A DNA stretch of 12,264 nt from JBLHHI01 sp047614125 (GTDB taxonomy: Bacteria; Bacteroidota; Bacteroidia; NS11-12g; UBA9320): contig JBLHHI010000100.1 of assembly GCA_047614125.1 (NCBI GenBank), positions 1 through 12,264 of the forward strand, read 5' to 3'. Both the position numbers and the translations under genes were made by a program. The notes under the pieces were generated by a model, which saw nothing but the letters and a program-made list of their open reading frames with translations, did no database searches and was not told the DNA's origin. Shown here in pieces: positions 7,917 through 12,264 of the stretch; position 1 is the first letter of the stretch; each line of letters starts with the position of its first letter.

Positions 7917-7932
7917 CACAAAAATATCTAAT

Positions 7933-9024
7933 ATGGCAACAACTGAGCATAGAGTGATTGCGAAAGAACTAAATAATTTAACAATACAAATCTTTCTTAA
8001 GATAGGCGTATCGGAAGCGGATGCTCATTTAGCCGCCGATGTTTTACACCAAGCCGATTTACGTGGAATCGACTCGCACGGAGTTGCTCGGTTAAGTGGA
8101 TACGTTCGATTGTGGAAGGCTGGACGAATCAATGCAAAGGCGCAGCCAAAAATAATTCATGAAATGGCCACTACGGCCACTATGGATGGTGATGCCGGCC
8201 TAGGCTTAACCAATGCACCAAAAGCCATGGATCTGGCCATCGAAAAAGCCGACAAATATGGCAGCGGTTGGGTTGCCATCCAAAACTCCAACCACTTTGG
8301 AATTGCTGCTTACCACGCAATGAAGGCCTTGAAACACAACATGATTGGCTTTGCTATAACCAATGCCAGTCCGTTGGTTGCGCCCACCTTTAGCACAGAA
8401 CGTTTATTGGGAACCAACCCCATTTGTTACGCCATTCCCGGTGGAAAAAAAGAACCTGTTATAATTGACATGGCTACCTCCGCCGCGGCAAACGGAAAAT
8501 TGGAAATCGCACAGCGCTTAGGCACCGAAATTCCGTCCGGTTGGCTGCAAAACAGTTTGGGAGTCGACACATTAAATCCCGCCGATTTAAAAGATGGTGG
8601 AAGTCTACTTCCTTTGGGAAGTGATAAAAACCACGGCAGTCATAAAGGGTATGGTCTATCGGCCTTTGTCGACATATTTAGCGGTGTACTTAGTGGCGCC
8701 AATTACGGTCCATGGGTGCCCCCCTTTGTAAGTTTTTTACCTCTAGCGCCCGATATGCCGGGGAGAGGAATTGGCCATTTTGTTGGTGCTTTTCGAGTGG
8801 ATGGCTTTAGGCCAATGAGTGAGTTTGAGGACCACATTGGCCGTTGGATTGATCGTTTTAAATCCGCCAAAACTACTTCCGAACACTCAGAAGTAATTAT
8901 TCCAGGAGAGCCCGAAGCTGCCATGCATCGAACACGGCTTATAGAAGGTATTCCCATCGTAGAGGCGGTTTATCAAGACCTCAAAACAACCGCGCTTGAG
9001 TTGGAAGTTGAATTTACCATTTGA
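7933..9024 (+). CDS. Ldh2/MDH2-family NAD(P)-dependent 2-hydroxyacid dehydrogenase
   Basis: 363 residues, normal for the malate / L-lactate / L-sulfolactate / ureidoglycolate dehydrogenase superfamily (COG2055, Pfam Ldh_2), which has a non-Rossmann NAD(P)-binding fold. The signature RGIDSHGVARL places Ser48, His49, Arg53 and Tyr57 in the substrate pocket. NSNHFGIA carries His121, which aligns with the proposed catalytic His. TNASPLVAPTF and LLGTNPICYAIP are further family blocks, followed by IDMATSAAANGK and, later, HKGYGLSAFVDIFSG. The enzyme should oxidise a 2-hydroxyacid to the 2-oxoacid (malate to oxaloacetate is the commonest guess) in the cytoplasm. No signal peptide is present. It has its own promoter, and its neighbours are not pathway partners, so context does not settle the substrate. 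Family is certain, specificity open. Confidence 0.93.
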   Translation: MATTEHRVIAKELNNLTIQIFLKIGVSEADAHLAADVLHQADLRGIDSHGVARLSGYVRLWKAGRINAKAQPKIIHEMATTATMDGDAGLGLTNAPKAMDLAIEKADKYGSGWVAIQNSNHFGIAAYHAMKALKHNMIGFAITNASPLVAPTFSTERLLGTNPICYAIPGGKKEPVIIDMATSAAANGKLEIAQRLGTEIPSGWLQNSLGVDTLNPADLKDGGSLLPLGSDKNHGSHKGYGLSAFVDIFSGVLSGANYGPWVPPFVSFLPLAPDMPGRGIGHFVGAFRVDGFRPMSEFEDHIGRWIDRFKSAKTTSEHSEVIIPGEPEAAMHRTRLIEGIPIVEAVYQDLKTTALELEVEFTI

Positions 9025-9028
9025 TGCT

Positions 9029-9054
9029 CCGCAATTCTTAATAGTGGAATGCGG
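9029..9054 (+). terminator. Weak imperfect hairpin after the dehydrogenase gene
   Basis: CCGC(A)ATTC pairs with GAATGCGG around a 9-base loop, with one bulged A. It begins four bases after the stop codon, a typical terminator position, but no T tract follows (CTAATCTGG). It may weaken read-through into the next gene or be chance. Confidence 0.3.
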
Positions 9055-9096
9055 CTAATCTGGTTCACAATTGGCCATACGTACGCACATTTTCAA

Positions 9097-9104
9097 TAGA
9101 TTTT
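9097..9104 (+). promoter_or_regulatory. Weak candidate promoter for the M49 peptidase operon
   Basis: TAGATTTT matches seven of eight positions of TAnnTTTG, and a TTG lies at 9071-9073, 23 bases upstream, the outer limit for a -33 box. The start codon is 25 bases downstream. The surrounding DNA is T-rich, so the match is not strong. Confidence 0.28.
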
Positions 9105-9129
9105 TGTAATATCGAACTCTTATAAAATT

Positions 9130-11202
9130 ATGTATAAAATGAAGAACATCATCCTCTTGTCCATCACCGTTTTGTTAACGTCATTCATGGTTTCGTGCAA
9201 CAGCCAAGCCAACAATTCGGATGCCAACGGAAACTCCGATTCCTTTGAAATAAAGGTTGATCGATTTGCCGACATTCAAGTGCTTAGATACCAGGTTTCG
9301 AGTTTAGAAAAGCTCACTCCAAAACAAAAAGAATTGGTGTACTACTTATCTCAAGCGGCACTGAGTGGAAGAGACATCATTTACGCCTGCAATTACAAAC
9401 ATAACTTACAGATTAGAAGGAGTTTAGAAAATATTTACCAACACTACAAAGGCGATAAAAATTCGGAAGATTGGAAGGCTTTTGCAACGTATTTAAAACG
9501 CGTTTGGTTCAGCAATGGTATCCACCATCACTATTCGGAAAAGAAAATTATGCCGGAATTCGACGCTGCCTACTTTGCCGTTTTAGTAGCTAAATCATCG
9601 GGTGGAACATGGCCCTTATTACAAGGAGAAAGCTTGGAGCAAATGGTTGCAAAACTCAATCCTCCAATCTTCGATTCAGCCGTTGATGCAAAAAAAGTTG
9701 TTAAAGACAAGGGCGTTGATAAAATTGTGGCCTCTGCCAACAACTACTATGGAGATGGAATAACCGAAAATGAAGCCATTGCTCATTACAAGTCGCAAAT
9801 GAACAAAACCGACAAACCCATCGAAAACGGTTTGAATTCAAGATTAATTCGAAAAGATGGCAAGCTGGTGGATTGGACGTACAAATCGGGTGGCTTATAT
9901 GGCGCTGCCATCGACGAGATGATTACTTGGTTGAAAAAGGCACAAGGCGTTGCTGAAAATCCAGCACAAGCAAAACATCTTGGTTTACTAATTGAATATT
10001 TCACCACAGGAAGCTTAGAAAAATGGGATGAGACCAATTTACAATGGGTTAAATCGACCGATGGAGACATCGATTTTATTCTCGGATTTATCGAGGTATA
10101 TGGCGATGCCATTGGATATAAAGGCGCTTTTGAAGGAGTAATTGAAATTACAGATTTTGAGGCTTCAGAGCAAATGCAAATAATGGGACAAAACGCACAA
10201 TGGTTCGAAGACAACAGCCCCATTATGGCCGAACACAAAAAGAAAAACGTTGTGGGCGTTAGCTACAGGGTAGTTAATGCCGCCATGGAGGCTGGTGATG
10301 CTGCTCCATCCACACCCATTGGTGTTAACCTTCCAAATTCAAACTGGATTCGATCTACACACGGTTCAAAATCAGTGAGTTTAGGAAACATCGTTCAAGC
10401 ATACAGCGATGCAGGTGGAAGTAATTCGATCCAAGAATTTTACTTAAGCAAAGAAGTTCAAGAGCGCGTAAAAAAGCACGGTAAGTTATCGGGCAAGTTG
10501 CACACGGCAATGCACGAAGTAATTGGCCACGCTTCTGGAACAATAAACGAAGGCATTGGAACTCCAAAAGAAACGCTTAAGAACTACAGCAATACCTTGG
10601 AAGAAGCACGAGCCGACTTAGTGGCCTTGTACTATGTGTACGACCAAAAACTCATTGATCTTGGCTTAATGGAGACCTTAGATGTTGGAAGGGCTGAATA
10701 CGACAGTTACATTATGAACGGCATGATGTTGCAACTGAGAAGATTAGAAGCAGGCGATAATGTTGAAGAAGATCACATGCGAAACCGTCAATTGGTGGCA
10801 CAATGGTGCTACGAAAAAGGCAAAGACAAAAAGGTGATTGAAAAAGTTATTAAAAACGGCAAAACCTATTTTGTGGTAAATGATTACGCCGCCTTGCGCG
10901 TATTGTTTGGCGAACTGCTTAGAGAAATTCAGCGATTAAAATCGGAAGGTGATTTTGAAGCCGCCGAAAAGATGGTAGAAACCTATGGAGTTAAAGCAGA
11001 CCAAGCTTTAATGGCAGAAGTTAAGAAGCGCTATGAGCAATTCAACTTAGCACCGTACAGCGGTTTTGTTCAACCAACCTTAACTCCGGTGTACGAAGGA
11101 GAACAGTTTGTTGATTTAAAAGCAACATATACCGCCGGTTACGTTGAGCAAATGTTGTACTTCAGTAAGAATTACAGCTTCTTAGGAAACGACGGCAATT
11201 AA
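9130..11202 (+). CDS. Dipeptidyl-peptidase III-like zinc peptidase (family M49), predicted lipoprotein
   Basis: 690 residues, close to bacterial DPP III length. The zinc-peptidase hexapeptide HEVIGH (462-467, HExxGH) is followed by EEARAD (491-496), the equivalent of EECRAE, giving two His and one Glu zinc ligands plus the catalytic Glu463. The block PIGVNLPN (396-403) and then HGSKSVSLGNIV is also typical of M49. The N-terminus MKNIILLSITVLLTSFMVSC is a lipoprotein signal with Cys23 as the likely lipidated residue. The next residues (NSQANN) lack the acidic surface-export signal of Bacteroidetes lipoproteins, so a periplasm-facing location is likely. An in-frame ATG at 9139 would begin at MKN and is an equally good start. 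The enzyme should remove dipeptides from the N-termini of short peptides. It heads a probable operon: the next gene begins 11 bases after its stop. Confidence 0.92.
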   Translation: MYKMKNIILLSITVLLTSFMVSCNSQANNSDANGNSDSFEIKVDRFADIQVLRYQVSSLEKLTPKQKELVYYLSQAALSGRDIIYACNYKHNLQIRRSLENIYQHYKGDKNSEDWKAFATYLKRVWFSNGIHHHYSEKKIMPEFDAAYFAVLVAKSSGGTWPLLQGESLEQMVAKLNPPIFDSAVDAKKVVKDKGVDKIVASANNYYGDGITENEAIAHYKSQMNKTDKPIENGLNSRLIRKDGKLVDWTYKSGGLYGAAIDEMITWLKKAQGVAENPAQAKHLGLLIEYFTTGSLEKWDETNLQWVKSTDGDIDFILGFIEVYGDAIGYKGAFEGVIEITDFEASEQMQIMGQNAQWFEDNSPIMAEHKKKNVVGVSYRVVNAAMEAGDAAPSTPIGVNLPNSNWIRSTHGSKSVSLGNIVQAYSDAGGSNSIQEFYLSKEVQERVKKHGKLSGKLHTAMHEVIGHASGTINEGIGTPKETLKNYSNTLEEARADLVALYYVYDQKLIDLGLMETLDVGRAEYDSYIMNGMMLQLRRLEAGDNVEEDHMRNRQLVAQWCYEKGKDKKVIEKVIKNGKTYFVVNDYAALRVLFGELLREIQRLKSEGDFEAAEKMVETYGVKADQALMAEVKKRYEQFNLAPYSGFVQPTLTPVYEGEQFVDLKATYTAGYVEQMLYFSKNYSFLGNDGN

Positions 11203-11213
11203 TATCTGAAACT

Positions 11214-11363
11214 ATGAAGTCGGCACAATCTAAAAAACTCATCGTCTTAGTGGCCTTTGTGGCTATTTTGATGTTGACTTCATACTTTCTGTTTAAATAC
11301 TTGGTAAAGCCCAGCCCCTATTATCCTCAAACCCCACCGGCTTTAATTGACAGTACCCAATAA
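11214..11363 (+). CDS. Small single-helix membrane protein, function unknown
   Basis: 49 residues, ATG 11214 to TAA 11361-11363. It has a lysine-containing N-terminus (MKSAQSKK), one transmembrane helix at about 9-31 (LIVLVAFVAILMLTSYFLF), then KYLVK and a proline/tyrosine-rich tail (PSPYYPQTPP). The positive charges flank the helix on both sides, so topology is not obvious. I recognise no family. It is supported as a gene by its position: it starts 11 bases after the M49 peptidase stop and its end overlaps the glycosylase start by 17 bases, filling the gap in a tight operon. It may simply be a leader whose translation couples the glycosylase. Confidence 0.6.
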   Translation: MKSAQSKKLIVLVAFVAILMLTSYFLFKYLVKPSPYYPQTPPALIDSTQ

Positions 11364-12036
11364 ATCCATACTGCTCGAAGCTTCATGGCACAATAGGCTT
11401 GAAGACGAGTTTGCTAAGGAATATTTTTTGCAATTAAGTCGCTTCATTCATGAAGAGGAAAAGGAAGGAAAGATCGTATATCCTACTGGAAATCAAATAT
11501 TTAAGGCGCTCGACCTTTGCCCGTTCGACGCGGTAAAAGTAGTAATCATTGGCCAAGATCCGTATCATGGACCCAACCAGGCCAATGGTTTGAGCTTTTC
11601 AGTAAACCACGGAGCTCCTCTTCCCCCTTCGCTTAAAAATATTTTCACGGAAATTAAATCAGACCTTGGTTTTGACATTCCATCTCACGGCGATCTGACC
11701 AAATGGGCACACAACGGAGTACTTTTACTAAACGCCAGCTTAACCGTGGAAGCACATAAGCCTGGGTCGCATCAAAGCAAGGGATGGGAGCTTTTCACAG
11801 ATGCCATAATCAATCTGCTCAATCAAGAAAAAGTTAACCTAGTCTTTATGCTTTGGGGTGGATATGCGCATAAAAAAGGATCTGTGATCGATCCTCAAAA
11901 GCACTTGGTTTTACAAAGCGGTCACCCAAGCCCATTGAGTGCAAACCGGGGGTATTGGTTTGGAAATAAACATTTTTCAAAATGCAATGCCTTCTTAATT
12001 TCAAAGCATTTGGATCCCATTAAATGGGCTTTGTAG
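11347..12036 (+). CDS. ung: Uracil-DNA glycosylase (family 1)
   Basis: 229 residues, normal for Ung. It removes uracil from DNA at the first step of base-excision repair, in the cytoplasm. The water-activating motif GQDPYHGP holds catalytic Asp71. LPPSLKNIF is the Pro-rich loop, LLLNASLTV with the following GWELFTD is the uracil-binding strand region, and HPSPLSANRG (193-202) is the minor-groove intercalation loop with His193. The start is a TTG: an in-frame TAA lies directly before it, and no ATG occurs in this frame until far past the active site. The N-terminal LEASWHNRLEDEF matches where family members begin, so the true start is TTG 11347 or a nearby non-ATG codon such as CTG 11371. The TTG lies within the end of the small membrane-protein gene, suggesting translational coupling. 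Confidence 0.97.
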   Translation: MTVPNKSILLEASWHNRLEDEFAKEYFLQLSRFIHEEEKEGKIVYPTGNQIFKALDLCPFDAVKVVIIGQDPYHGPNQANGLSFSVNHGAPLPPSLKNIFTEIKSDLGFDIPSHGDLTKWAHNGVLLLNASLTVEAHKPGSHQSKGWELFTDAIINLLNQEKVNLVFMLWGGYAHKKGSVIDPQKHLVLQSGHPSPLSANRGYWFGNKHFSKCNAFLISKHLDPIKWAL

Positions 12037-12037
12037 A

Positions 12038-12059
12038 AATTTGATCGAACGTTCAAATT
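12038..12059 (+). other. AT-rich hairpin directly after ung
   Basis: AATTTGA pairs with TCAAATT (7 bp) around the loop TCGAACGT, starting two bases after the ung stop. A short T4 run (ATTTTA) lies a few bases downstream. The stem is weak. It could contribute to 3' end formation together with the stronger hairpin at 12102-12133. Confidence 0.3.
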
Positions 12060-12101
12060 CCATTTTACGGACCATGCGTTGTTGGCTGAGCATTAAAACT
12101 C

Positions 12102-12133
12102 GACAACCCACTCAATTTCTCGAGTGGGTTGTC
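12102..12133. terminator. Strong 12-bp hairpin, probable bidirectional terminator
   Basis: GACAACCCACTC and GAGTGGGTTGTC pair perfectly over 12 bp around an 8-base loop. The stem is GC-rich compared with its surroundings and lies 65 bases after the ung stop. On the plus strand it is followed by only TTGAT. On the minus strand it is followed by GAGTTTTAA, a short T4. It therefore suits either ung or a convergent gene entering from the right, or both. Confidence 0.7.
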
Positions 12134-12208
12134 TTGATAACCTGAGTTCGATTAATCTTTTAAAATTCAGATTTGGATAGAGGCCAAGTAGTGAGGCGAA
12201 AACAGGAA

Positions 12209-12226
12209 GGTTTATAGTTATAAACC
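12209..12226. repeat. Near-perfect palindrome overlapping a possible minus-strand stop codon
   Basis: GGTTTATA and TATAAACC are inverted around a 2-base centre. As RNA this would be a 7-bp AT-rich stem with a 4-base loop. It spans the stop codon of the candidate convergent frame, so it could be coincidental, a 3' end hairpin, or a DNA-binding dyad. Confidence 0.35.
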
Positions 12227-12264
12227 GACTGCTTTCAACGAAGCTAATTGGGTTTCTAATACAA
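12218..12264 (-). CDS. Possible C-terminal end of a convergent gene, cut by the window edge
   Basis: On the minus strand the sequence from the window edge reads VLETQLASLKAVGL and then TAA (12220-12218). The amphipathic, Leu/Ala/Lys-rich run has the look of a real protein end, and a strong terminator-like hairpin sits 85 bases further along at the position expected for such a gene. Fourteen codons are far too few to name a family or to exclude chance. Confidence 0.4.
   Translation of the reverse strand, partial: VLETQLASLKAVGL

Larger units (their letters stand above)
7736..7932. other. Divergent intergenic spacer between sigma-factor and dehydrogenase genes
   Basis: These 197 bases separate genes pointing away from each other and must hold both promoters. 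They are AT-rich, with a run of eight A (7788-7795) flanked by TATTTT/AAAATA, and an ATT/TTA-rich stretch near 7872-7883. No open frame resembling a gene was found. On the minus side no good TAnnTTTG motif was seen for the sigma gene, which would fit transcription by an alternative sigma factor, possibly itself. Confidence 0.6.

Noticed and set aside
9786..10238. 150-codon minus-strand open frame inside the M49 peptidase gene
   Set aside because: It is antisense to a conserved peptidase, is rich in Ser/Cys/Pro without domain structure, and has no promoter or neighbour support.
1..12264. CRISPR array, tRNA, rRNA, insertion sequence or phage genes
   Set aside because: No regularly spaced direct repeats, no cloverleaf-like sequences, no transposase or integrase motifs and no terminal inverted repeats bounding a segment were found by eye.

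Overview
The window looks like chromosomal DNA of a moderately AT-rich member of the Bacteroidota (Bacteroidetes). The 521-residue protein ends in a type IX secretion system (T9SS) sorting domain. A giant cysteine-rich secreted protein has the N-terminal module typical of that phylum. TAnnTTTG-like -7 elements occur upstream of genes, and Shine-Dalgarno sequences are not evident. Nothing places the organism at genus level. No phage, transposon, CRISPR, rRNA or tRNA signal was seen.

Left half (1-7735), all on the minus strand. An ECF sigma factor (7735-7160) is followed, with an 8-base overlap, by a putative anti-sigma protein (7167-5722). That protein has a cytoplasmic N-terminus, one inner-membrane helix, a low-complexity linker of about 180 residues and a C-terminal outer-membrane beta-barrel. 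Eighteen bases later comes a T9SS-exported surface protein (5703-4138). After a 109-base spacer with a hairpin and a candidate promoter, a very large secreted protein starts at 4028. It reads open through 1342 codons and leaves the window at base 1. It has a signal peptide, the THVMGAD module and tandem Ig/PKD-like repeats.

The 197-base divergent spacer (7736-7932) holds a dyad just before the sigma gene and a clean TATATTTG element just before the plus-strand gene.

Right half (7933-12264), on the plus strand. A Ldh2/MDH2-type NAD(P)-dependent 2-hydroxyacid dehydrogenase (7933-9024) is followed by a likely operon. The operon holds an M49 dipeptidyl-peptidase III-like lipoprotein (9130-11202), an unrecognised 49-residue single-helix membrane protein (11214-11363) and uracil-DNA glycosylase (11347-12036). 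The glycosylase appears to use a TTG start inside the end of the small gene. A perfect 12-bp hairpin (12102-12133) closes the cluster. A short minus-strand reading frame entering from the right edge may be the C-terminus of a convergent gene.

The most interesting candidate system is the sigma factor / trans-envelope anti-sigma-barrel / T9SS surface protein cluster. It could be a compact outer-membrane-to-transcription signalling unit, possibly controlling the adjacent surface proteins. That functional link is inference.
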